DNA from: Smallanthus sonchifolius
Taxonomy: Eukaryota > Streptophyta > Magnoliopsida > Asterales > Asteraceae
NCBI GenBank assembly: GCA_023525975.1
Contig: CM042034.1
Location: 26,562,779 to 26,626,778 of the forward strand
Direction of reading: 5' to 3'
DNA: 64,000 nt
Shown: positions 10,878 to 22,133 of the stretch, piece by piece
Position numbering within the stretch: the first letter of the stretch is position 1
Layout: every line of letters starts with the position of its first letter
The notes under the pieces: generated by a model
Databases searched by the model: none
Told to the model about the DNA's origin: nothing
Seen by the model: only the letters and a program-made list of their open reading frames with translations
Position numbers and translations under genes: made by a program

Positions 10878-11455
10878 CTAGGTTAAAGTCTCGTGTATTA
10901 CACGGTTGAATAAATAAAATGTTATATACTTAATTAATGCAACACACGGGGTTAAATAAACCAGTGTATTATATTGGTTGATTAAAATATAATGTAATTT
11001 GTTAACACACACTCGTCAAAATACGTCTTTAAAAAATGTAATTTGTCGTGACAGTTATAAGCTCTGTTAATTCATATTAAATTCATTTGATTTATGCTAC
11101 AATAACTATTTATAATGAAATAATAAGTATATGTAATTAAATTTATATTAAACGTCTAAAAATAAATTCTTTTGATATCATTATTTAATAGGAGAGAGAG
11201 GAGAGAAAAAAATGATAAAAATGAACCACAAGTGACACGTGTTCATATATTTTTATTTATTAATATAAAGATTATTATTTAATAGGAGAAAGAATCGGAA
11301 TAATTAATAATTAATAGGAGAAAGAAACGGAAAAATAAGGGTGAGGAGTAAGCAGATAGTAACACGTGTCACAAAAGATTTTTATTTATTATGTTAGTAA
11401 AATTTTAATTTTTTTAATTAAACAACCTCATGTAATACATGGGTATAAAACCTAG
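10878..11455. mobile_element. Composite Helitron block with two opposed 3' ends
   Basis: The left edge is a minus-strand Helitron 3' terminus (A, then CTAGGTTAAAGTCTCGTG with the TGTATTACA hairpin). The right edge is a plus-strand 3' terminus (CATGTAATACATGGG, then AAACCTAG and T). Two GGAGA(G/A)A blocks and two ACACGTG(T) blocks lie between, one in each half. This is either two Helitrons joined tail-outward or an internal inversion. Confidence 0.55.
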
Positions 11456-12026
11456 TAAAGTAATAAAAATATATGAATTATAGAACGATATACTTAGTAT
11501 TAAAGATTTAAAAATTATATAATAATACCAAAATGACATGCCCTTCAAAAATAATAAAAGAACATGTGTCAAGACCAAGATGCTTTCTAGGTTTTTTAGA
11601 CTATAATCTTTTTATTTGAACCACCATCTAGACCCCAACCATTTGTGAAATATAACAATATATATCCTTAAAAAATCTTTTAAAAATCAAATAATGATTA
11701 ATGATTTGAATACATAAATAAAAAAAGTCTACAAAATACCACGTCACATAATCTTAGTTTTAAGTCTTTTTTTTAATTAAAAATATATTTTTAATGACTT
11801 TTGAAACGTTAATCTTAGGTAACCTGTTTTGTTTTTAGTCAAACCATTATATTATATATGTTTTATACGTACATTGTTATATTTTATGGAAAGTTTGTAA
11901 ATTTTACGGGTGTAAATATGGAAACTTTGTAAATTGGAAGAGACGACGGAGGAGGAAAAAAGAGCGGAAAAATCAGAAATTGAATTCATATGAACATGAT
12001 GTGTGCCCTCTAGATCCTTTGTAACA
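11456..12026. other. No gene recognised
   Basis: AT-rich intergenic sequence without supportable features. Confidence 0.5.
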
Positions 12027-13703
12027 GTTTGAAAAAGCTTTCGATACAATCAATTGGGATTTCTTGAAGGACATTATGGTTCAAATGGACTTCCCCGTAA
12101 GATGGAGATCATGGATTCGGGGCTGCTTGGATTCCAACTTCTCGTCCATTTTATTAAATGGTGCTCCGACTATGGAATTAAAAATGCAAAGGGGGTTCGT
12201 CAAGGCGATCCTCTATCTCCGTTTTTATTCATTCTGGGTATGGAAGCACTTCATGTCGTGATGCAATTGGCTTGTGATCAGGGATTCTTTCATGGTGTTA
12301 AAGTGGGGGAGAATGTCACGACGTTATCACATTTATTTTTTGTCGACGATGCGATATTTATCGGGCTTGGAGTTTCTCGAATGGCTTACACTTAGCTAGA
12401 ATTTTTAGATGCTTTTACTTAGCTTTGCGGCTCAAAGTTAATCTTCACAAGTGTAGGATTTTTGGATTTGGGGTGTCGTCAGATAAAGGGGAGGAAAGGG
12501 GTTTTTCCATTCAATTATCTAGGGCTTCCGGTAGGGGCGAACATGAACTTAGTAAAAATTGGCACCCGATCATCCATAAATTTCAAAAGAAACTATCTAA
12601 TAGGAAGGCTATTCCCCTCTCATATGGGGGCAAACTTACTCTCACTCAATCGGTTTTAGGTAGCTTGGATACTTATTTTTTTCTTTGTTTAAAGCCCCCT
12701 ACAGGTAATCAAGATTTTGGAGAGTTTGAGGAGTCGGTTTTTATGGGGACTTGAAAGACCTCAACATTGAATTGTTGGAGATATTTTATAAATCAGCGGC
12801 CAGTGGTGATTCTATAGACTTTTGGAGTGATAAGTGGCTGATCGATGGCAAATTAAAAGATTTATTTCCCAATTTATTCAAACTTGAAAAAGAAAAAAAA
12901 GGTGCTTAGTAAAAAAGAGATTACTGCATATGGAGGACGGTCCTAATCTGTAGTGGAAGTGGTCTCGAAGGCCCGCAACTATTCCAGAGTTGCAATTACT
13001 TGAGAAGTCTGTGGATGTCGTTGTAAAGTATAATCAAGCCAACGGGCATGACACTTGGAGCTGGTCGGGTGATTCAACCGGGTGTTTCACGGTGAGCTCT
13101 TTTAGAAATTTAATTGATAAAGAAATTTCGTCCACGACAACTTGCTGTTTAATTGGTCAAAATGGTTACCAAAAAAGGTTAATTTTTTAGTTGGATGGCG
13201 GGGCTGGATAAGGTGCCGTCTAAAGTTGTTTTAGCAAAAAGAAACATATATGTGCCATAAACGGTTTGATACATGCGGGTTAGCCCTAGAATGGGTGGAC
13301 CATCTGTTAATCTCATGCCCGTTGCTAATTCGGTTTGGAATCTGGTGTCTAACTGGTTTAATATGAGGAGTCAAATTGGGGGCTTCATCAAAGAGAGATT
13401 AAAGTTCAAAGAAATCAGTCAGGGAGTAAGTTCTATAAAAATGGGTCAAAGTATCATCTTGATCACGTTTTGGATTTTGTAGAAAGCAAGGAACGATCGA
13501 GTATTTAACAATATTAAGAGGGAGCCGAAGTCGATCCTGGTGGATGTTATAGCTATGTCATTTGTTTGGCTTAAGAACATGAATAAGATGCATTCTTTAG
13601 ATTGGATGATATGGTGTAAATTTAACATTTTTTTATAATGTTGTTTAGTCTTCCATAGTTCCTTAGCTGCTTTTTAATGAATTTATATGCCATTAAAAAA
13701 AAA
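12027..13703 (+). mobile_element. 5'-truncated L1-type LINE, degenerate
   Basis: Begins abruptly inside a non-LTR reverse transcriptase domain (Phe-Glu-Lys-Ala-Phe-Asp), continues with the GVRQGDPLSPFLF motif at about 12190-12235 and the catalytic box FVDD at about 12340, then thumb-like sequence with FNYLGLPVG at about 12510. Farther on are fragments of the C-terminal RNase H/zinc-binding region. Several frameshifts and stops put these pieces in different frames. The 3' end is a short poly(A) run (13695-13703). Truncation at the 5' end plus a terminal A-run is typical of target-primed insertion. Non-functional. Confidence 0.8.
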
Positions 13704-13833
13704 TAGAGATGAACAAAAAGTTGATTTTATTTGAAATTTGTGTCCAAATAACATAAGATTTAATCGATGTATTAAAAATAATTTATTTCACTCTAAATAT
13801 AAACTTTTAGTTTTGCACCCATAATAATTACTT

Positions 13834-14765
13834 GAGTAAATTTCGCTTTTGACCCCTGTGGTTTGGCCTATTTAACCATTTTAGTCCAAAAAGAAATCTT
13901 TTAACGTATCAGCCCTCAGATTGTATTTTTATAAATATTTTAGCCTATGACACTAATTCTTTTAACTTTTTCTGTTAAGTATATGACATTTTACTCATTT
14001 TATTTGTAAGCGAAATAGTTTAACCTTTTCAATCTAATAAAAACCTTTTTTTAGATTTTTTTCATAAAAAAATTTTAAAAACTTATTTTTTACTTTTTTA
14101 AAAATATATTTTTTACCTTTTTTTGTAAAAACGTCTTTTTTGAACCTTTTTAGTTTTCTAAAAATAGTTTCTTATTTTTTTTCATGAAAAACGTTTTTAA
14201 AAACAAGTTTTTAGTTTTTTTATAAAATGTTTTTTAGCTTTTTCGTAAAATGTTTTTTAACTATTTTTTTTTTTACTTTTTTAAGTGAACTAGTTTTTAA
14301 AATATTTTTTCAAAATATTGAACTTAAAAAAAAACATTTTTATAATAGTTAAAAAAACAGTTTACGAAAAAGATAAAAAAACGTTTTTTCATAAAAAAAA
14401 CTAAAAAAATGTTTTTAAATCTGTTTCTTATGAAAAATAAAATTTATAAATTATTTTTAAAAAAATTAACACAAGGTTCAAAAAATACGTTTTTACGAAG
14501 AAAAAAAAACTAAAGAAATGATTTTTAAAAAGTAGAATTTTTTTTTTTTATGAAAAAGCCTATTTTTATTGGATTGAAAACGTTAAACTAGTTCACTTAT
14601 AAAATAAAATAAGAGAAATGCCCTATACTTAACTGAAAAGGTTAACAGGGTTAGTGTAATGGACTGAAATGGTTACAAAAATACAACCTCAGGGGCTGAT
14701 ATGTTAAAAAATTCATTTTTAAACTAAAAAGGTTAAACCACAGGGGCCAAAAGCGAAATTTACTC
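13834..14765. mobile_element. Mutator-like foldback element, 932 bp, perfect 9-bp TSD
   Basis: Left end GAGTAAATTTCGCTTTTGAC, right end complementary (GCGAAATTTACTC). Exact TAATTACTT duplications lie at 13825-13833 and 14766-14774. Between the outer arms is a mass of A/T-rich GTTTTTAAA-type repeats that also pair with each other, so nearly the whole element can fold back. No coding capacity. Confidence 0.8.
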
Positions 14766-14774
14766 TAATTACTT

Positions 14775-15778
14775 TGAACGGAATCAATTTCAAACTTGTT
14801 ATCGAAAACAATTTATCCTAAAATAAGTAAAAAAAAAGCCTTTAATCATTTTCTATAGGTAATGTCCACATAGAAAGGGTTGTTTATGGTACACGAACTA
14901 AGCCACCTGCTATTAAATATCTTTTTTTTAACGGTGTGGGCTCAGTTGACACGTCTCACCAGGGGAGGCTCGTACATCAGTCTATCCGAACATCCCCCAA
15001 TGAATTCGAAATCTGCATGCGGTTGAATTATCCGGGCCTAGATGATAAAGATCGAAAAAAAAAATGATCTTTATGTATTAGGGTGGTTGTAATTTACATT
15101 TTTTTTGTCACATATAACCGGTAATCCATTATAATTCCAATCTTAAAGTCATGATGATCAAGTTTGTGCTTATGAATTCTGAACTCTTGACTTTTGAGGT
15201 CAAACAAACGGAGTCTAATTTCTATATTTTTCATGAGTTCAAAGGTTTTAAACTATTTCCAGTGGTTATCTTATAATAAATGTATGTTTTGCAGTTTTTG
15301 ATGCATAAAATGGACTAACATGTGTTTGGGATATAAATCACTTACAAATGTTTACTCAAAAGTTTAGACAAGTGATTTTGAAAATATTATTGTATCTAAT
15401 CTAACATATAATATATAATAAGCAGATAAACAGTTCTAATAAACGATTTTATAACACTTACTTTTGTTACTTTCACTATCTAGTTTAATTAAATTACTTC
15501 GTGTAAAAATCCATTTAAATATATGATAAACGTGTAGGTGTTAGCAGGTTACATCCTCCAACAGCAGAGATTTTAAAGAAAAATATCATATCACTTCTGC
15601 TTGAACTCATCATGTTCTACAAGAATGTCTTTCCTATAGATCAATCGACCGTCACCAAGAACCTATTAGCATAACCTAAATAAACTAACTCGCGCATCTT
15701 CTTGAGAGTAAAATGACCAAATTATCCTTCAAGAACCAAGATTATCTTGATGGTATACACCAAACCCAAAACCCTAAC
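14775..15778. other. No gene recognised
   Basis: Intergenic sequence 3' of mTERF copy 1. No coding frame or terminal repeats supported. Confidence 0.45.
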
Positions 15779-16911
15779 TTAAGAAGCTCTTCTCACACTA
15801 TCCACATGCATTTCACAAAACCCGGGAATGTATTCCTCAAACGCACGCAAGAATTCAAGAAACTTCAACTCAGAATAAGATGCAATCGTGACAAGCGACG
15901 GTTTATCATTCACTAACCTCTTTTCTTTCAAGATTCTCAACATCTTGTTCCTGGGCATAACCCTTTTAATCAAACTAAACGTAAAGAAACTATGGCAACG
16001 AATCAAATACGAAGGCGTATACCCAAGATCCTTCATGAAAAATTCCAACTTTTCACGAATATTACCTTCGGATTTATTCAAACAATAAGGTTGATTCCTA
16101 AACAACAATTTGATATCAGCATCAGACCAACCAAAACTCCTAAAAAGCTGCATCTTTTTCTCTACTTCTGCATCAGTGATGTATAAAGCCACACACACAG
16201 AATGTATAAAACCCCTTAAATCGCGAGTAACCCCCAACTTCTCTTCAACAAAATTCAGCCTATTTTCGAGTAGATTCGGGTCTGCCATTAGATTTCCAGG
16301 GTTACTTAACATAAACTTAACAATTCTCTCATTTGATAAACCAAGATTCTGCAACAATGAAACATTTGTTGACAATCTTTTCATGCAATAATTTGTGCAA
16401 TACAACCATCTTGATTTGTTGATAAATTCAACCACATTTTCATCATTACCCAGTAATATTTTAAGAAGATTAAGACCGGGTATGATCCGGGTGTGTAACC
16501 CAAACCCGAAAATATCCGGGTTTCTTTTTATCAGATTGACAAGATCGGACCCGGATAACCCGAGTTCTTGAAAAACCCTAAGTTTGGGATCTAGGGTTTT
16601 ATCTGCTTTGCAAGTTAGGATTTTGGGGACGGAAGAGACGATATCTCTGATCTGGGTTAGGTTTAATCCGTAATTTTTGAAGGAGTTAAGGATTAAATCG
16701 GAATTAAGAGTGGATTTGAGATGGGTTAGGTTACTTTGTCGGAGAGGAAGACGGCGTCTTGGTTGGAGAATCGAAGGGAGTGGATGAGGTAGTCGACGAT
16801 GAGATTGGGTTTCAGATCGCCGGGAACGGTGGAGTAGTGAAAACCATGAGACCGGAACAAGGCTGAGATCCGAAGCATGGCCATGGTATGGAGGGTAGAC
16901 CCGGAGACCAT
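15779..16911 (-). pseudogene. mTERF-family gene, copy 1, one frameshift
   Basis: Plant mTERF proteins are organelle-targeted helical-repeat proteins that bind nucleic acid and act in chloroplast or mitochondrial transcription or RNA processing. From ATG at 16911 the frame encodes a likely transit region (MLRISALFRSHGF) and then stops after about 60 codons. Relative to copy 2, one C is missing near 16734 (GGTTACTTTG against GGTTACCTTTG), which shifts the frame. Downstream of that point the frame stays open to the TAG/TGA-free end at 15779 and shows successive mTERF motifs (leucine-rich helices with a conserved proline, e.g. NPDIF, SNPGNL, FRNQPYC), ending with a C-terminal LEFLRAFEEYIPGF segment. 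Intronless, as in most expanded plant mTERFs. Either a recent pseudogene or a sequencing error in an otherwise complete gene of about 375 codons. Confidence 0.8.
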
Positions 16912-16956
16912 AAATTGGGATTCTATTTACATTTGACCGACGGGACTTAATTGAAT

Positions 16957-17392
16957 TTTAACCTAAAATACATACACATTCCCACTAAACCACCGGCTAA
17001 GCCGGCTAAAAATAGCAAGCAAAAAATTAAGCAAAGTCAGGTTACTACACCAATAAAATGTCGACACGTGACAAAAATCACATCTAAATATCCGGCCCAG
17101 GCTCACGGACAAATAACCGTCTTTTTTCGGCTTAGCCCCCAAATTATGGTTTTATAACGGCCGGCTAAGTGGAGAAACCTCCGGCTAAGGGTCTTATAAC
17201 GGCCAGCTAAGTGTAGAAACCCTAGACTCACGGCTAAATAGCCTAGATGGGTCGGCTATTTAACAATGATTTTTGCAACTAATCGACATTTCATTGGTGC
17301 ATACCCCTGTTTTTCGTTTACTTTTTTATCGGCTAATTTAATTGGTTTAGCCGGTGGTTCAGTGTGGAAGTCTATGTATTTTTAGGCTAAAA
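16957..17392. mobile_element. Inverted-repeat element (MITE-like) upstream of mTERF copy 1
   Basis: Terminal inverted repeats of about 45 bp: the left contains ACCACCGGCTAA after CCTAAAATACATACACATT; the right contains TTAGCCGGTGGTTCAGTG followed by the complement of the outer part. The interior repeats CGGCTAAG and TTATAACGGCC motifs. A target duplication was not clear, so the superfamily is undecided. Confidence 0.6.
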
Positions 17393-18334
17393 GACATTGT
17401 ATATTTTGAGAATTTGATTTGGTTAAATGCCTATTTTGGTAATTTTCCCTTTTATTTATCTCCACTAAAATCATAAATATAACTTAATAGATTTAAACTG
17501 AGGTTTACCCTGAAGTCGAAATAATTATATTTGTAACAAGCTAGGCATAATTGACATATATGTTCCCGCTTGAGAGAGAGTGTTGGATTGTATATATTAG
17601 GAGACCCAAAGTATGACACCGTGGACCCTAGGGTTCTATTATTTCTATGTTCCCTCTCCAGTAAATACCTTGTACTCCATAGTGTTTATAGTATGAATTC
17701 CATTAACTGATTCTAACAGACCCAAAGTATGGGCCAAAGTTTATATCCAACATTCACATAATGACTAGCTTTTTAAACGCTATAAACCGATTCTAATTCC
17801 AAGCTGATTTTTATCTTGAATCTTCAAACCAAGCTTTTTAAACGCTATAAACTTATTCTAATTCCAAGCCGATTCTTATCCAGAATCTTCAAAACAATGT
17901 TAAACCGTTGGGCATGGTCATATTGGGTAGCTTCCTAGCCAAACTGGTTTCGATACACAAATCAGTTTCGGGTTACAAATTGATTCCGGTTTCGAACCAA
18001 CTTTTTTTTGTATAGCTCTACTTGCAACAAGCCAACAACTAAATCAATGGTCTTGGGCTTTCAAATACTTGATGATGTTTATGGGTTAAAATAAAATTTG
18101 TTATGACTTAGATCAACATGTATACATACCGTGATTCCTCAAGTGATCCCCTCATCACTTAAGTAAAAAAAATCAAGGAGATGGTGTTTCCTCAAGTAAT
18201 AAATCTCACCACCCAATTTCCACATGCTCAAAAGTTGTCCTCCTTCCTTTGAGAAATCCTCATGAAATTTTTCACGCCGTGGACCCAGAAATTGCATATC
18301 ACGCCGTGATTTAATCAAGGAGGTGGTGTTCCCT
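17393..18334. other. mTERF-locus spacer
   Basis: No gene. A segment near 18025-18120 (CAACAACTAAATCA, then GATGATGTTTAT) is homologous to 45055-45110, showing that spacer as well as gene was duplicated in this tandem array. CACGCCGTG occurs at 18273, 18300 and again at 19053. Confidence 0.5.
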
Positions 18335-19022
18335 CAAGTGATTGGCGGACCTAACCCTTAATTAAGGGGGTCGGCGACACCCATGAAAAAAAATTATTTG
18401 TTATATATGTTGTATAATCTCGACCGACCCCCATAAAATTTTGACATCGACACCCATAAAATTTTAACCGACCTCAAGAAAAATTAATTTTTAACACCGA
18501 CTCCCGTTTAAACTGAAAACTTAATTGGACATTTGGACTAAATTGGATTAAAAGCTTAGCCATTTAAACAATTAATCCGACATTTAGTTAACTCATTATC
18601 CATTTAGACAATTAAGCCAACGTTTAGTTCACCCATTACTCATTTAATATTTTAAACAATTTAACCAAATAAAAAATCTAATTAGCGGCTTGGCTCGTTT
18701 ACAAACCGAGTTTACCTTGTAAACAAGCCGAGCTAGCTTGACTCGTTTACAAACAAGCCGATTTCGAGCACGCTTTTCTAAAGTATTTTTCGAGTGAGCC
18801 ACGAGCCGCGACCTTTTTGAACAACCCTACAAGTGTATATATTTTGATTTGTAACTATGTAGTATACCAGTAGTGATTATTTGATTAATGTAATTAGTGA
18901 CAATGTATGTATTAAGTGACCTGATCCGACCTGAACCGGACCGAAAATTTTTATTATTTAGTGATAAACACTCGACCCAAAAAATTCCAACCCCCATAAA
19001 AAAATCTTGAGTCCGCCACTGA
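18335..19022. mobile_element. Probable hAT-like non-autonomous element
   Basis: The right end reads GAGTCCGCCACTG; the left end reads TTGGCGGACCTAAC. Together they resemble the CAGTGGCGGA terminus common in plant hAT elements. Sub-terminal regions share inverted GGGGGTCGG/CCGACCCCC and CCCATAAAA/TTTTATGGG motifs. No clean 8-bp duplication was found, so the exact left boundary is uncertain. Confidence 0.45.
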
Positions 19023-20190
19023 TGATGAGGCCACATGAATGCTAAATCGAATCACGCCGTGTTTTTATTTTTTATTTTTATTTTTTTGTAAACCGGATGA
19101 TCTTAAAGCCTTGATATTATTTATTGCAGAAGCTCACCCCTGTCTTTCTGACACAACAATATTTAGGGTGAAAACTAGATTTTTTTATGCCCAATCATGT
19201 TTAACAACTAATATTTTTCGGCATTATAAATTATTATTGTGTTAATTAAGTTTAAAAACACAATATTACAATAACAATCAAAATCTTGGAATAAAACAAT
19301 ATTATAATAATACTTCCCTTTTAAATAACCATACAAAAGAACATAATAAACTGATAAATGAGCATCACGAGTGCTTCAGTCACATTGAAGTATCTATTAG
19401 AGTACCTAAATTCTACAAACCAACTGGCACCTTTTTTGTATCATGTGAAAATGGATCATTTAGGACTTTTAACTGTACAATATTGCTAACACGTTGGTAT
19501 GCATTAATTATAATCATGTAGGTTGTTCACGCGTTAGACGTGGGCAACTTGGGCGTACCGTTACACGATATACTCACTGTTGTAATTGGTTTAAACACAC
19601 CGTCATAACTAGTTTAGACACGCCATTGTAATCAACAGTGAACCAACATTTACAAAAGAAAAAATTAATACATAAAATACTATACTCAAATTAAAAATAA
19701 TAAAATTCCAAATTTCTATTATATATATAGAAGAAGGTTCCACTATAAAGTGGCATTTGCATAAAAAAAACATAGTAAACCGAGAAACTCGGTGAGACAA
19801 CCGAAATTATGAAATCAAAATCTCGGCGATATCTCAGTAAATATCACCGATAATATCGGGACCGATATTTTTGCATAAGACCGATAACCGATATATCGCC
19901 GACATATAGAATATTATCGGCTATTTCCAAACTCTTTGTTATCTTCTCTATGACACATCAGTCTTGGTTTTAAAAGGCACGAGGAGCTTGAGGCGACGCC
20001 TCTTGTAATCAAAATTGACAAATTAATGAAGTAACAAAAAGGCCATCCATACCAAAATTTCTTTTTAAGTGAACAGAATCTTCAAATCTTCTTTAAAAGC
20101 ATGATAACATAATGTACAATGTAACTCTAACCTTTAAACTAATCAAATCATCAAATGTCCTATACTTAAAACAAAACAACGGGTTCGATG
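19023..20190. other. Spacer 3' of mTERF copy 2
   Basis: No gene. AACAATATTTAGGGTGAAAA at about 19157 recurs at about 45190, part of the duplicated mTERF unit. A cluster of CGATATTATCGG-like short palindromes lies at 19820-19925. Confidence 0.5.
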
Positions 20191-21329
20191 TTACCTCATG
20201 CTATTGACATAAGTTTCATACAAGCTAGGAACCTCATCCTCAAAACGGCGCAAGAAATCTTGAAACCTTAATTCCGGATAATTAGCAAGTGTAATAAGAG
20301 ATATGTTCCCTAATAACATCCTCTCTTTCAAAATCTTCAACACTTCATTCCTAGGTTTCACTCGTTTCTCCAGACTCAATGAAAAAAAGCTAGGGCAAGT
20401 AACTAAATACGACGCAGTGTACCCAAGATCCTTCATAAAGAAACTTAATTTATCACGAATTTTATCTTCTGAAAACGCAAAACAGTGAGGCTGATTCTTA
20501 AACAACATAGACAATTCGGAATCACTAAACCCAAAACTCTTGTAAACATCAATCTTCTTCTCCATATTTGAAATACTACTCGACGCGATTGCATGAAAAC
20601 AACGAAAAAATTCACTGGAATCGCGTGAAATCTCCATTCTACCCTCCACCCAATTCAGTTTACTAGTAAGCCACATTGTGGTGGTTGAGCAAAATGCAAA
20701 GCATTTTTATGAACAAATTTCCCAATTTGCTCATTTGAAAAACCACAACTCTGCAGCAGCATTACATTACCAGAATACATCTTTAAAGCAACAGATGATG
20801 AAAATAACCATCTTGATCTGTTCATAATTTCAACTACTTTTTCAACACTTCCTACCAGAGTCCTAAGGTAATCAATAGTAGGAATGATCCGGGTGTGTAA
20901 CCCAAACCCGAAAATATCCGGGTTTCTTTTAATCAGATTGACAAGATCCGACCCGGTTAAACCGAGTTCTTGAAAAACCCTAAGTTTGGGTTCTAGGGTT
21001 TTGTCTGCTTTGCAAGTTAGGATTCTGGGGACGGAGAAAACGATATCTCTGATCTGGGTTAGGTTTAATCCGTAATTTTTGAAGGAATTAAGAATTAACT
21101 TGGAATTAAGAGTGGATTTGAGATGGGTTAGGTTACCTTTGTCGGAGAGGAAGACGGCGTCTTGCATGGAGAATCGAAGGGAGTGGATGAGGTAGTCGAC
21201 GATGAGATGGGGTTTCCGATCGCCGTGAAGGGTGGAGTAGTGGAAACCATGAGACCGGAACAAGGCTGAGATCCGGAACATGGTCATGGTATAGAGGCTA
21301 GACCCGAAGACCAAAAATTGGGATTTCAT
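20191..21329 (-). pseudogene. mTERF-family gene, copy 2, one frameshift
   Basis: Tandem paralogue of copy 1, nearly identical over the 5' third and more diverged toward the 3' end. ATG at 21329; an internal ATG gives the same MFRISALFRSHGF transit-like start. The first frame runs 224 codons through several mTERF motifs (SVPRIL, LGLTGSDLVNLIKRNPDIF, SCGFSNEQIGKF) and stops at 20655. The remaining third continues in another frame from about 20676 to 20191 (FKNQPHCF, MKDLGYTASYLV, C-terminal FQDFLRRFEDEVPSL). A one-base loss near 20672 explains the shift, at a different site from copy 1, so the two copies were broken independently. Expected role if functional: organellar nucleic-acid binding. 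Function now doubtful. Confidence 0.8.
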
Positions 21330-21649
21330 TTTATATCCTCTAAAATCACAAATATTATTTTCTGATTTATATCCTCTTAAACTAAGGTGTTATTTTTCTA
21401 CAATTTATTTTTTTTAAGTGTCTTTTTTGGGTCTAGTTTTATGGTTTATATGAGATTTGCGAGTCCAGTTTTTGTACTTTTTTCTAATCGTTATAATATT
21501 TGACTTTGCGAGATTTTGTCAGATTCGTCCCTAAGTCTAATGACGTTAATAATTTCGTCCCTAAGCTTTTGCCCATTTACTTTTAAGGAAATAAACCCAT
21601 ACATTTCGAGTCGAGTTATCTGTCAAGGTAACACAGTAGTTGAATCATG
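21330..21649. other. 5' flank of mTERF copy 2
   Basis: Intergenic; likely holds the copy 2 promoter, but no convincing element could be assigned. Confidence 0.35.
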
Positions 21650-22133
21650 CCACTAATGAGACTAAAGCTAGCTCATAAACATCATAATGAACAAGCTCTA
21701 GTTTCCCATCATTAGGTGTCTTCCCAATTTTCACAAAAGTAACTTTCTTTTGCTTACCGAATACACACGTTTAGCATAATCTCTTCTCCACTTTCTTTAG
21801 GTCGGGGAATTTTTCTTTAGCAGCTAACATCTTCATATCCTTCTCACTCATGTGCCCAATTCTCTGGTGCCATAGGGTGGATGGGCTCGGTCCATTTATA
21901 AGTGCATTAACTCTCTCTATTGGAACTTCAACCATGTATAAAGTTCTTCTTTTCTTCCCTCGAGTGATTACAATGTTGCCTTTGGCAACCTTCCACTGGC
22001 CACTACCAAACATGACATCATAACCCTAATCATCCGGTTGTCCCACAGAAATAAGCATCCTCTTGAGGCTAGGAATGACTCTGACATCTTTAAGAGTTTA
22101 GGTAGTTCCAAAAGAAGTCTTCAAAGTGATATC
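21650..22133 (-). pseudogene. Ty1/copia polyprotein remnant: GAG-pre-integrase
   Basis: Minus-strand frame 22013-21771 contains LWHQRIGHMSEKDMKML, the GAG-pre-integrase zinc-binding motif region of copia polyproteins (usual form LWHxRLGH). No integrase or reverse transcriptase follows, so the element is truncated here. It belongs to the same copia copy whose gag appears at 25582-26322 and 28157-28394, now separated by insertions. Confidence 0.75.

Noticed and set aside
15888..16391. Plus-strand frames of 64-93 codons opposite mTERF copy 1
   Set aside because: Antisense shadows of the mTERF coding region.
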